40,482 bases of DNA from Clostridia bacterium (lineage in GTDB: Bacteria > Bacillota > Clostridia > Oscillospirales > Acutalibacteraceae). Of this stretch, positions 30,818-38,626 are shown one piece after another (within the stretch, counting starts at the first letter, position 1; each line of letters starts with the position of its first letter). The stretch covers positions 64,001 to 104,482 of the forward strand of contig JAFYGK010000012.1 of assembly GCA_017543285.1 (NCBI GenBank). The letters run 5' to 3'. The notes under the pieces are model-generated. The model saw only the letters and a program-made list of their open reading frames with translations. It was not told the origin of the DNA and did no database searches. The position numbers and the translations under genes are program-made.

Positions 30818-30847
30818 TGAAACGCCTGCCGTAAGGCAGGCGTTTCA
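30818..30847 (+). terminator. Hairpin directly after thrS
   Basis: A perfect 13-bp stem TGAAACGCCTGCC / GGCAGGCGTTTCA with a GTAA tetraloop, 5 bases after the stop. The T-run is short, so it may mainly protect the mRNA end. Confidence 0.6.
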
Positions 30848-30917
30848 TTCGCAGACACCGGTCTATATTTTTATAAAACGTCATGATTATCCGCTGCCGT
30901 CCGGCAGCAGAAATAAC

Positions 30918-30947
30918 GGCTGCCGCTTTTTTTGCGGCAGCCTTTTT
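30918..30947 (+). terminator. Terminator of thrS
   Basis: A perfect 9-bp stem GGCTGCCGC / GCGGCAGCC with an all-T loop, followed by TTTTT. It abuts the end of the converging minus-strand gene. Confidence 0.85.
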
Positions 30948-30950
30948 GCT

Positions 30951-31301
30951 TCAGCTTTTTCTGTCGCGCTCCTGAGCCAGCGCCCTTTCGCAAAAGTCCT
31001 TTATCTCCGGCGTCTGTTTTGCCGCCTCCCAGACAGTCGCCGGGTCAATACTGTCGATGCCCTGCTCATACATGCTTTTCAGTTCGCGGCAGCGTCTGAA
31101 TATTTCCATATCATGAGCCGACTCGAAATCGACCGAAAGGTATCTTGACATTTCACCGAGCTGCATCATGCACAGATAGAGAGAAAACTTCCCCTGAGGA
31201 TTGCCGGCAAAATCGTCAAAGGAGCCGTATCTCTCGTCGCGGCCCTTGACGACGGCGTCACAGAAGGCGGAAATCTTTGTTAAGACGTTAAAATCACTCA
31301 T
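30951..31301 (-). CDS. HEPN/HepT-like small protein (motif degenerate)
   Basis: This 116-residue helical protein resembles the HepT (DUF86) HEPN layout: LGEMSRYLS (48-56) matches the usual IGEAxxxLS helix, and the segment around YEQGIDSIDPATVWEAAKQT (78-97), ending TPEI, matches the family's IDxxxVWxxxxxxLPxL end. The RNase motif RX4HXY would fall at R72-M77-E79, so the catalytic His is replaced and RNase activity is unlikely. No MntA-type nucleotidyltransferase partner is adjacent; the upstream gene (40 bases away, same strand) is unrelated. AAGGAGGGG lies 7 bases before the ATG. The HEPN assignment is by pattern only. Confidence 0.5.
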   Translation of the reverse strand: MSDFNVLTKISAFCDAVVKGRDERYGSFDDFAGNPQGKFSLYLCMMQLGEMSRYLSVDFESAHDMEIFRRCRELKSMYEQGIDSIDPATVWEAAKQTPEIKDFCERALAQERDRKS

Positions 31302-31341
31302 TACTGCCCCTCCTTAAAAGTCTGGTAATTGCCTGAAGGCT

Positions 31342-32133
31342 TTACGTTAAGTTAAACCCTTCTTTTTCGAGGTCCCCGACAAGTTCTCCGAATCTGTACA
31401 GCCTCACATGCACATTTTTTATCCCGTTGATTCCGTATACCTTCTGAAGGAGCTCCTCAGACATCCGCCGCATAAAGTCCCATTCCCTCCGCGGAATAAC
31501 CGCGAGCATTGTGCATCCGGTCGAGCAGATCAGCGCGCCGTCATGCCGCAAAATATGTTTTTCGCATATTTCGCCCTGAGAAAAGCACTGTCTTGACAGC
31601 TCCCTCAATTGATACGGCTTCATGCGGCTTTGGTCATGCTCGACAGAAAGCATCACAGCAGCGTCGTCCTCAACGAGGGCACGAATGTTTTCAAGCGCCC
31701 TTTCGCACTGCGCCGTTTTGCACAGGGAGCCGGCTGCGTCAAGAATGCGCTCAAATGCCTTGTCGTCCACAGCTTTGCACCACGGGCCGCCGATAAATCT
31801 TCCGCCGACCTGCACGGTGCATATTTCGGTATGACCGACGCCGCATTCTTCGAACCGCTTTACGCCCTCCGCAACGCATCCAAAAAGGGTATCCGTGTCA
31901 TCGCAATCCGCGATAACGGTATCTCCGAAATAAGCCGGACCGCCGTTTTTCATAAGCAGATGGTCGCAGTAGGGATAAAGAATCTGGCTGTAGGTCATCG
32001 GATGACCGATTAATATTCTATCAATCACGGACAAACATATCAATTCACGCAGCTTAAGAATGCGGAAAAGATCTTCCGGGCAGCAAATCCTTTCAAAAAT
32101 AAAGGGACTGAGTTTAAATTTTATCGCAGTCAT
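31342..32133 (-). CDS. Hypothetical cytoplasmic protein (263 aa)
   Basis: I do not recognise this family. The protein has no signal peptide or membrane helix, a mixed alpha/beta pattern and 12 or so scattered cysteines (for example ICC, DCDD, GPWC, CSTGC), not arranged as a clear zinc or iron-sulfur site. Its AAAGGAAACG ribosome site and own promoter (32166-32194) support expression. It is the first gene of a two-gene minus-strand unit with the HEPN-like gene. Confidence 0.75.
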   Translation of the reverse strand: MTAIKFKLSPFIFERICCPEDLFRILKLRELICLSVIDRILIGHPMTYSQILYPYCDHLLMKNGGPAYFGDTVIADCDDTDTLFGCVAEGVKRFEECGVGHTEICTVQVGGRFIGGPWCKAVDDKAFERILDAAGSLCKTAQCERALENIRALVEDDAAVMLSVEHDQSRMKPYQLRELSRQCFSQGEICEKHILRHDGALICSTGCTMLAVIPRREWDFMRRMSEELLQKVYGINGIKNVHVRLYRFGELVGDLEKEGFNLT

Positions 32134-32165
32134 TTTTTCGTTTCCTTTGTTTTTCTTTCAACTAA

Positions 32166-32194
32166 AGTATAGAATAAATTGCCGAAAAACGCAA
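32166..32194 (-). promoter_or_regulatory. Promoter of the 263-aa hypothetical gene
   Basis: TTGCGT (32189-32194) and TATACT (32166-32171) with a 17-base spacer on the minus strand, 33 bases before the start codon. Confidence 0.7.
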
Positions 32195-32462
32195 TAGCCG
32201 GAGATCTTTGCCGCAGGCATGCCGGATGGGCAGGCAAGGAACGGTATAGCCCGGAACATGCAGACGCCCCGCCGCTTTTTCAGGGAAATCAGCCGAAGCC
32301 CGGATGGCAAGCCGGTATGGAAGACCGGAACAGAACGGTCTTCGGGAGCATGCGCCGCGGGAACAGGGCGCAGAATAACCTCAGAATCCGGCCATAATCG
32401 CAGCAGCTTTCAAACGAAATTAAGAATAAAACGATATTAGTGAAAAATACAAAAATACTTGC

Positions 32463-32491
32463 TTGTTAAAAGCAAAAGGCTGTGATATAAT
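32463..32491 (+). promoter_or_regulatory. Promoter of the PHP-domain gene
   Basis: TTGTTA (32463-32468) and TATAAT (32486-32491) with a 17-base spacer and TGn extension (TGTGATATAAT). The leader would be about 155 bases. Confidence 0.8.
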
Positions 32492-32654
32492 GTAAATGAA
32501 TAGTATTATGCCATTTGTACAAAATGATATGCCATTCCGCCCGATTTTGTATTGACGAAACCGTCTGCAGCGCAAAATCTGCATCGCTTTTTGACAAACA
32601 CGGCATTATTGAGCCGGAAAACCCGGCAAATAGATTTATTTTGGAGATGCTGAG

Positions 32655-33488
32655 ATGATTGCCGATCTGCATTGTCATACAAAGCTCTCGGACGGTTCAA
32701 CCGGTCTGGAGGATCTTATAACGGTTGCGAGAAGACGCAGGATCCGCTGTATTGCGATTACCGATCATGATACTATGGCGGGATGCATACGGGCTGCGCG
32801 GCTCGGCGAAAGGCAGGGAATACGCGTTATTCACGGCGTAGAGTTTTCATGCTACGATTATACAAGAAAAAGAAAGGTTCATGTCCTCTGTTATCGGGCG
32901 GAAAAACCGGACAGGCTGGAGGGACTTTGCAAGCAGATAGGTGAAAACCGTAAAAAAGCCGCGGTCGAAATGATTAAAAAGACCATGATGCTCTATCCGA
33001 TAACTCCGGAGCAGGTCATTAAAGCGGCAAGCGGCTCGACGAATATCTACAAGCAGCACATCATGCGCGCTCTGATGAACGCCGGATACGCGACAAGCGT
33101 TTTCTGCGACCTTTACGGAGAGCTGTTCGCATCCGGAGGCTCATGCGCGGTCGATATACCATACCCGGACGTTTTCGAGGTAATAGAACAGATACACGGA
33201 GCGGGCGGCATAGCGGTCATGGCTCATCCGGCAATGTATGACGGTTATGAACTTCTTGAGGAGCTTTGTGAAAAATCGCTGCTCGACGGAATAGAGGTAT
33301 GGAATCCCAAGCACACCGAAAACGATGTGAGGCAGTTTGCCGAAATCGCTCAGACGCATGGCCTTCTGATGACAGGCGGTTCGGATTTCCACGGCATGTA
33401 TACAAAAGAACCCACTCCGCTGCTGGCATGCTCAACTCCAGACGCCCAGATAAGGAGACTGCTGGAATTCAAGGCGGAAGCGAGATAA
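32655..33488 (+). CDS. PHP-domain phosphoesterase
   Basis: The 277-residue protein has the PHP metal-binding motifs in order: HCHTKLSDGS (6-15), ITDHDTMAGC (36-45), GVEFSCYD (about 62), MAHPAMYDGY (about 195) and GSDFHGMY (about 245). It resembles YciV/RNase AM-type proteins, which remove phosphate from 3',5'-nucleoside bisphosphates or trim RNA 5' ends with Mn2+. The length (277-290) fits. GGAG lies 10 bases before the ATG. No terminator is seen before the next gene 119 bases downstream, so the two may be co-transcribed. Confidence 0.88.
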   Translation: MIADLHCHTKLSDGSTGLEDLITVARRRRIRCIAITDHDTMAGCIRAARLGERQGIRVIHGVEFSCYDYTRKRKVHVLCYRAEKPDRLEGLCKQIGENRKKAAVEMIKKTMMLYPITPEQVIKAASGSTNIYKQHIMRALMNAGYATSVFCDLYGELFASGGSCAVDIPYPDVFEVIEQIHGAGGIAVMAHPAMYDGYELLEELCEKSLLDGIEVWNPKHTENDVRQFAEIAQTHGLLMTGGSDFHGMYTKEPTPLLACSTPDAQIRRLLEFKAEAR

Positions 33489-33607
33489 GAATAATACCCG
33501 CGCCGCGGCATATATTTCTAATAGCGGTCGCGCATCCGCTGCGCGGTCAGGGACGCGCCGCAGCCCTACAGCGGACAGGACAAAAAAGCACAGAGGAGGC
33601 GAAATGT

Positions 33608-34132
33608 ATGCACGAAGATGACAGAGATATGAAAATAGTCGGCTCCGAAGGATCGGCCTCGCCCGATACGATAGCGCAGGAGCATAAGATCCAGAAGGAC
33701 AACGGCAATCTCGAAAAGGCCAAAAAGCTGGGCAACACCATGGCAAAGGAGGTCATGGCGTGGGCGGATGTTTCCGAATGCGAGCCTCAGCAGCTTCTCA
33801 ATGAGCAGATACTCTATATCTTTGCCTGCACGGTAGCCTTTGATAATTTTACCCCGTCGAGGATGACGGCCGTTACCGCGCTTTCCGCCTTTTATGATCG
33901 GCTGAAGGAATATTCGGCGGATTTTTACAACACAATCTCATGTTCTCCCGCCTTTTCCTTTTACTATCTCTGCCTGAGAAACCGCAACGATCTCGGGCGC
34001 TGCGTCGGGGAGACCTTTGCAATGCTTTGTGACAACAGCGAGGACGAGCGGCTCGCCAAAAAGGGCAGAGAACTTTACGCGCAGTTTCTGTCGTCGGCTC
34101 AGGGTATTTCAAGACGCCTTGAATTCAACTGA
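33608..34132 (+). CDS. Hypothetical helical protein (174 aa)
   Basis: I do not recognise a named family. The protein is predominantly helical and soluble, with an acidic, polar N-terminus (about 1-40) and a compact C-terminal bundle (about 60-170: EQILYIFACTVAFDNF, AVTALSAFYDRL). The ATG at 33608 has AGGAGG 8 bases upstream; an earlier ATG at 33604 opens only five codons in another frame. A longer same-frame stretch from 33299 overlaps the PHP gene and is not coding. It is probably co-transcribed with the PHP gene. Confidence 0.75.
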   Translation: MHEDDRDMKIVGSEGSASPDTIAQEHKIQKDNGNLEKAKKLGNTMAKEVMAWADVSECEPQQLLNEQILYIFACTVAFDNFTPSRMTAVTALSAFYDRLKEYSADFYNTISCSPAFSFYYLCLRNRNDLGRCVGETFAMLCDNSEDERLAKKGRELYAQFLSSAQGISRRLEFN

Positions 34133-34167
34133 CGGCTAAGCGGAATACAGGATCACACAGTAAATAT

Positions 34168-34200
34168 AAACGCCGTAGCCCCAAAAAGGGTACGGCGTTT
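34168..34200. terminator. Terminator between convergent genes
   Basis: A 10-bp perfect stem AAACGCCGTA / TACGGCGTTT with an inner CCC / GGG extension around AAAAA. It separates the 174-aa gene (plus) from the cysteine-rich gene (minus). Confidence 0.75.
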
Positions 34201-34220
34201 GCGGTCTGTCCTGAGTGCTG

Positions 34221-35051
34221 CTATTTGCGCGGGCAGCCGTTTTGCTGCTGGCTTTTGCCGCAGGGAGTTGCGTCCGTCACACTTTGTGAACGTGTCGGGA
34301 AAAACTGGTCGCTGGGAAATTTTATCTTGCTGAACAGCTCGCAGGGGTCGTCGCAGGAGGTGACGCATTCCTTGCAGGGCATGCAGAAATCGTATACGGG
34401 GATAGCCATCTGCACCTGACGCTCCAGTTGCACTATGGTAAAAAGTCCTATGGTTGCGAGGGCGACCTTTTCACAGTCACACATTGAAAGCTCGCCGTCA
34501 AAGCATCCGCACACGCTCCGGGGAACGGCGTTTTCGCATCTGTCGCAGACGCGCTCTTTGCAAATATTGGCGCAGAGCAGGATCGGCTCGGCACATTGAA
34601 CTATCGCCCTGGGAACATTGCGCGCCGGCTTTAACTGCATATCATTCTCGTCGACGCTCAGCTCGGATGAGAATACTTTTACATTCCCTTCACCGCCGAA
34701 AAGGATGACCTTCTTGTTGAACACGCTCAGCCCGGTTATTGTTTCCGGTCTGGCTGACGGCGAGCTGCTTACCTCGACCTTTACCTTGAAGTAAAAGGTC
34801 ATGTCGATGGAATAATATCCCTGGTTGAAGGGTACCGGCTCAACGTCGATGTAACATTTTATGATCTTGACGCTTTTGCCTCTTATGGTTACGGCATTCT
34901 CTATGAGATTCTGTCCGCATTCGGTGAAATATATCCTGGTATCCTCGATACAGTCCTTGTCGCAGCAGCTGTCGTAAACGCGTCCGGCGTCAATGCATAT
35001 CGCCTCTTTGAAGCAGCTTGAGGCAGCGCATTCGCATCTGTTGTCTGTCAT
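34221..35051 (-). CDS. Cysteine-rich hypothetical protein (276 aa)
   Basis: The 276-residue protein has about 26 cysteines, clustered at the N-terminus (CECAASSC, CCDKDC), in the middle (CANICKERVCDRC, CGCFDGELSMCDCE) and near the end (DFCMPCKECVTSCDDPC). A beta-rich core (about 55-150, IDVEPVPFNQGYYSIDMTFY) and FTIVQLERQVQMAIPVYDFC are typical of a conserved but unnamed clostridial family as I recall it. No signal peptide or membrane helix is visible. The cysteine pattern suggests disulfide cross-linking or metal binding, for example in a spore coat, but that is inference. AAGGATAAGG precedes the ATG. Confidence 0.75.
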   Translation of the reverse strand: MTDNRCECAASSCFKEAICIDAGRVYDSCCDKDCIEDTRIYFTECGQNLIENAVTIRGKSVKIIKCYIDVEPVPFNQGYYSIDMTFYFKVKVEVSSSPSARPETITGLSVFNKKVILFGGEGNVKVFSSELSVDENDMQLKPARNVPRAIVQCAEPILLCANICKERVCDRCENAVPRSVCGCFDGELSMCDCEKVALATIGLFTIVQLERQVQMAIPVYDFCMPCKECVTSCDDPCELFSKIKFPSDQFFPTRSQSVTDATPCGKSQQQNGCPRK

Positions 35052-35326
35052 GTTTATCGCCTTATCCTTTCTGCGGGCATATCCGACCGCAAAACCGCAC
35101 GGTCAGCGCGTCGATATGCTTCACGTTTGCCGCTTTGCGGCGAGCGGCAGGCCGAGATTTCAGGGGCTTGATCAATGCCCACGGGATTTCTGACACATTC
35201 GATTATTAATCACCCGTTCAATACATTGTATGAAAAAGGCGGTTTTGAGTGACTGCTTTTGACGGCTCTTTTGCCGTTTGGATTTCAAAAAAGCCGCAGC
35301 GAGCGGCAAAAAAACGGAGCAAGAAA
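35052..35326. other. Divergent intergenic region upstream of the epimerase gene
   Basis: No gene is supported in these 275 bases and I cannot place either promoter with confidence. The region should carry the promoters of the cysteine-rich gene and the epimerase gene. Confidence 0.4.
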
Positions 35327-36307
35327 ATGACAATACTTATTACCGGAGGAGCGGGCTTCATCGGCTCGCACACGGCGCAGAAACTGCTTGAAAACGGAAA
35401 CGACGTCGCAGTTATCGACAATTTCAACAACTATTACGACCCGCGGCTTAAAAGGTACAATATGTCTCTCGTGCAAAAGACCGCCTCAGACAACAGGCAA
35501 ACAGCGGAGCTTTTTGAGGGAGACATCAGGGACGCCGGCTTTATCGGCTCGGTATTTGAAAAATGCGCTCCCGACGCCGTCATTCACCTTGCAGCGAGCG
35601 CAGGCGTGCGCCCGTCGATCGAGGATCCCATGCTTTATGTGACGACCAATGTGGTCGGAACCGCGAACATACTCGAGGCAATGGCAAAGAGCGGCGTTAA
35701 AAGACTGTGCTTTGCGTCGTCCTCGTCGGTATACGGCAACAACAAAAAGGTGCCGTTTTCGGAGAGCGACAGCGTGGATAATCCCATTTCTCCGTATGCC
35801 GCAACAAAAAAGAGCGGTGAGCTGCTCTGCCACACGTATTATTCCCTTTACGGGATCGGTATAGCCTGTCTGCGTTTTTTCACGGTTTACGGTCCGAGGC
35901 AGCGGCCCGATCTTGCCATAAACAAGTTCACAAGGCTTATGCTTGCCGGCAAACCGATACCGGTATTCGGAGACGGTACGACCCGCCGCGACTATACCTA
36001 TATCGACGATATTGTTGACGGAATAGTCCGTGCGCTCGACTGGACGAAAAACGGCAGATATGATATTTTCAATCTCGGCGAGAACAATACCGTGACTCTC
36101 AGCCGCATGATCGGATCCATCGAAAGGGCGCTTGGCAAAAGGGCGGAGATAATAGCTATGGACGAGCAGCCGGGCGATGTAAAGCAGACTTGGGCCGATG
36201 TTGAAAAATCGCGCAAGGTGCTTGGATATGAGCCGAGGATGGATTTTGACGAGGGTATAAGTCGATTTGTCCAATGGTACAGGGAAAATATCGTGCTTTT
36301 TGACTGA
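35327..36307 (+). CDS. NAD-dependent sugar-nucleotide epimerase (UDP-glucuronate 4-epimerase-like)
   Basis: This 326-residue short-chain dehydrogenase-type enzyme has the NAD loop TGGAGFIGSHTA (6-17), an acidic strand end VIDNFNNYYDP (about 31), the catalytic region SSSVYG (about 128) and YAATKKSGE (Tyr/Lys, about 151), and the substrate region FTVYGPRQRPDLAI (about 185), then FGDGTTRRDYTYIDD. The NNYYDP and GPRQRPD motifs favour UDP-glucuronate 4-epimerase (making UDP-galacturonate for surface polysaccharide) over UDP-glucose epimerase. Start at 35327 with GGAG 8 bases upstream; a frame open from 35249 has no ribosome site. It is followed by its own terminator. Confidence 0.88.
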   Translation: MTILITGGAGFIGSHTAQKLLENGNDVAVIDNFNNYYDPRLKRYNMSLVQKTASDNRQTAELFEGDIRDAGFIGSVFEKCAPDAVIHLAASAGVRPSIEDPMLYVTTNVVGTANILEAMAKSGVKRLCFASSSSVYGNNKKVPFSESDSVDNPISPYAATKKSGELLCHTYYSLYGIGIACLRFFTVYGPRQRPDLAINKFTRLMLAGKPIPVFGDGTTRRDYTYIDDIVDGIVRALDWTKNGRYDIFNLGENNTVTLSRMIGSIERALGKRAEIIAMDEQPGDVKQTWADVEKSRKVLGYEPRMDFDEGISRFVQWYRENIVLFD

Positions 36308-36436
36308 CCAAATACCTGTATATTGTATTTAATAATCTACTGATTGTATTTTTCAACCTGCATTTCACCCAAAAATAACAGTTCTTCCACCGGCGCATTC
36401 TTCGCCGGAGAAGCAAACTTAATATACAGCTTCGAT

Positions 36437-36461
36437 GCCCGGCTCGTTTGCCGGGCTTTTT
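36437..36461 (+). terminator. Terminator of the epimerase gene
   Basis: A perfect 7-bp stem GCCCGGC / GCCGGGC with a 6-base loop, followed by TTTTT. Confidence 0.8.
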
Positions 36462-36692
36462 GCCGCCGACGCAACCGCGGAAAGTTCAGATCGGCGTTCA
36501 CAGGGGCTGCACCGCCTCGAAACTGCCGGAAAGATGGCGCACGCGAACGATATATCAGGCATACTCACGGCTGCAAAACGCCGTTCAAAGCCGCCGGCCG
36601 GGTATACCCGCCTTAAGGCAAAAGTCATTTCCTTAAAATCCGTACCCTCCGGCTGCATATGACTGCCGCAGCGGCGGACTGTAATATTATAG

Positions 36693-36722
36693 TGGACTTA
36701 TGCACCGGGCTCATGGTATAAT
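36693..36722 (+). promoter_or_regulatory. Promoter of the HerA-like gene
   Basis: TATAAT (36717-36722) with a TGG extension and a moderate -35 TGGACT (36693-36698, 18-base spacer), 65 bases before the start codon. Confidence 0.65.
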
Positions 36723-36786
36723 AGTGGCTGACAGATTATCGGCCGCATTGCGGCGTCAACCATCATAGACCGGGGGAGGTTTCCTA

Positions 36787-38286
36787 ATGTATTTAGAGGA
36801 TATGGGGAAAATATGGCTTGCGACAGGCAGCGAACGCGTGTATTTGCATCCGTCCATGTGCAACCGCCACGGACTCATCGCAGGCGCGACGGGCACAGGC
36901 AAAACGGTAACGCTTAAGGTTATTGCCGAGTCGTTCAGCGAGATGGGCATACCTGTGTTCATGGCGGACGTGAAGGGCGATCTTGCCGGAATGTGTCAGC
37001 CCGGCTGTGAAAACAAACATATTCGCCGCAGCATAGATACAATGGGCATAGAGGATTTTAACTATACGGAATATCCGGTGCGCTTTTTTGATGTGTACGG
37101 AAGGCTCGGTCTTCCGGTGCGCACGACCATTTCCGAAATGGGGCCCGATCTTTTGTCGCGCCTTCTGGGTCTGACAGATGTGCAGAACGGCGTGCTGCGC
37201 ATAGTGTTCCGCGTTGCCGATGAAAAGCAGCTTCTCCTGCTCGATTTAAAGGATCTGCGCGCCATGGTTCAGCATGTCGGAGACAACGCCGGAGAATACA
37301 AGCTGAAATACGGCAATGTTTCGCCGCAGTCCATCGGCGCGATACAGCGCGCGCTGCTCACGCTTGAAGATGAAGGCGGAGATATTTTCTTCGGAGAACC
37401 TGCGCTTGAGCTTGCCGACTGGTTTGACTGGGATGACGACGGCCGCGGAATGATGAGCATCCTGGAGTGTCAGGAGCTTTTTCAGCATCCGCTCCTTTAC
37501 AGCACATTCATGTTATGGATGCTGTCCGAGCTTTATGAGCTGCTGCCGGAGGCCGGCGATCTGGACAAGCCCAAGATAGCCTTTTTCTTCGATGAGGCGC
37601 ACCTTCTATTCACCGACGCGCCCAAGGCACTGCTGCAAAAGATCGAGCAGGTCGTCAGGCTGATACGCTCCAAGGGCGTCAGCGTGTGGTTTATCTCGCA
37701 GAGCCCGTCGGATATTCCCGAAACCGTTCTTGCGCAGCTTGGCAGCCGCGTTCAGCACGCGCTGAGAGCATATACTCCCAACGAGCAAAAGGCCGTCCGT
37801 TATGCGGCGCGATCCTTCCGCGAAAACCCGGATTTTAATACAGAGAGGGTTTTGCAGGAGCTTGCCGTCGGTGAAGCTCTCGTTTCGGTGCTGGACGAAA
37901 ACGGCGTGCCGACCGTCGTGCAGCGCGCAAATATACTGCCGCCGAAAAGCTCAATGAGCGCAGTCGAGCCCCGTGTTATCGAACAGGCGATAAACGCCGA
38001 TCCGCTCAGAGAAAAATACGCGGAAACGATAGACCGTCAATCGGCATATGAAGAGCTGACCGAGCAGCAGGCGCAGGAGCAGCTCGCGGCGCAGCAGAGG
38101 GCGGAAGCCGAGCAGAAGGCTGCCGAAAAAGCCGAAGCGCAGAAGCGAAAGGCACAGGCAGCCAGGAAATCCTCCAGGAGAGGGCAGTCTACCGCGCAGA
38201 GGATGTTCAATTCCACAACCAGCTCGATAGGACGCGAGGTCGGCCGTCAGATAGTGCGCGGCATATTCGGCACTTTTTTGAAATAG
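36787..38286 (+). CDS. HerA/DUF853-type ATPase (YjgR family)
   Basis: The 499-residue protein is a P-loop ATPase of the HerA-FtsK superfamily, DUF853 branch. Motifs: Walker A GATGTGKTVT (about 37-46), MADVKGDLAG (about 58), Walker B IAFFFDEAHLLF (about 264), sensor WFISQSPSDIP (about 302) and LGSRVQHALRAYTP (about 319). Residues about 415-465 are a Glu/Gln/Ala-rich coiled coil (EQLAAQQRAEAEQKAAEKAE) followed by a basic tail (KSSRRGQ) and a short hydrophobic end (RQIVRGIFGTFL). The strong GGGGGAGG ribosome site supports the start. The role of the family is unproven; DNA or protein translocation by a hexamer is inferred. It stands alone with its own promoter and terminator. Confidence 0.9.
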   Translation: MYLEDMGKIWLATGSERVYLHPSMCNRHGLIAGATGTGKTVTLKVIAESFSEMGIPVFMADVKGDLAGMCQPGCENKHIRRSIDTMGIEDFNYTEYPVRFFDVYGRLGLPVRTTISEMGPDLLSRLLGLTDVQNGVLRIVFRVADEKQLLLLDLKDLRAMVQHVGDNAGEYKLKYGNVSPQSIGAIQRALLTLEDEGGDIFFGEPALELADWFDWDDDGRGMMSILECQELFQHPLLYSTFMLWMLSELYELLPEAGDLDKPKIAFFFDEAHLLFTDAPKALLQKIEQVVRLIRSKGVSVWFISQSPSDIPETVLAQLGSRVQHALRAYTPNEQKAVRYAARSFRENPDFNTERVLQELAVGEALVSVLDENGVPTVVQRANILPPKSSMSAVEPRVIEQAINADPLREKYAETIDRQSAYEELTEQQAQEQLAAQQRAEAEQKAAEKAEAQKRKAQAARKSSRRGQSTAQRMFNSTTSSIGREVGRQIVRGIFGTFLK

Positions 38287-38297
38287 GCATATTATTA

Positions 38298-38329
38298 GGG
38301 CCGCCCGAAAACGGACGGCCCGGTTTTTT
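38298..38329 (+). terminator. Terminator of the HerA-like gene
   Basis: GGGCCG / CGGCCC with inner CCG / CGG (one mismatch) around AAAA, followed by GGTTTTTT. Confidence 0.85.
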
Positions 38330-38342
38330 GCGACAGTGATCC

Positions 38343-38371
38343 TTGACATTATCCCTATGACACTATATAAT
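38343..38371 (+). promoter_or_regulatory. Consensus promoter of tRNA-Leu
   Basis: TTGACA (38343-38348) and TATAAT (38366-38371) with exactly 17 bases between, both perfect hexamers, 43 bases before the tRNA. Confidence 0.9.
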
Positions 38372-38413
38372 AATTCATTGTGAAAGATAAAGCCACGGCT
38401 GTTCACTGTTTTC

Positions 38414-38493
38414 GCGGGCGTGGCGGAATGGCAGACGCGCCGGTCTTAGGAGCCGGTGTCTTCGACGTAAGGGTTCAAGTCCCTTCGCCCGCA
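38414..38493 (+). tRNA. tRNA-Leu (anticodon UAG)
   Basis: The acceptor arms GCGGGCG / CGCCCGC enclose a D arm, an anticodon stem CCGGT / GCCGG with loop CTTAGGA (anticodon TAG, reading CUN leucine codons), a class II variable arm (TGTCTTCGACGT) and a T arm AAGGG-TTCAAGT-CCCTT. The discriminator is A; the 3' CCA is not encoded. At 80 bases it is slightly short for tRNA-Leu. Confidence 0.95.
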
Positions 38494-38500
38494 TTTATTA

Positions 38501-38541
38501 AACCGTGCCGGCACTGCAAAAGCAGTGCGGCACGGTTTTTT
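38501..38541 (+). terminator. Terminator of tRNA-Leu
   Basis: AACCGTGCCG-CACTGC pairs with GCAGTG-CGGCACGGTT around AAAA (one bulged base), followed by a T-run to 38541. Confidence 0.9.
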
Positions 38542-38626
38542 AGCCTTATTGAAGGACAGGAGCTTTATCGCCGGCGCCATGTCCGTCTGCCGCCGCTGTC
38601 CAATATGCGAGCATACCGTTTACGCG

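Larger units (their letters stand above)
32134..32654. other. Divergent intergenic region
   Basis: These 521 bases hold the minus-strand promoter at 32166-32194 and the plus-strand promoter at 32463-32491. Between them (32195-32462) I see no gene, tRNA or clear hairpin. The plus-strand leader contains a direct repeat TATGCCATT at 32507-32515 and 32528-32536. Confidence 0.6.
36308..36786. other. Intergenic region before the HerA-like gene
   Basis: In these 479 bases I see the epimerase terminator (36437-36461), a second T-less stem CCGGCG / CGCCGG at 36390-36408, and the promoter of the next gene. No gene is supported. Confidence 0.5.

Noticed and set aside
38414..38493. tRNA-Leu as the integration site of the element
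   Set aside because: No repeat of the tRNA 3' end was seen near the integrase, whereas the S9 C-terminus lies directly next to it.
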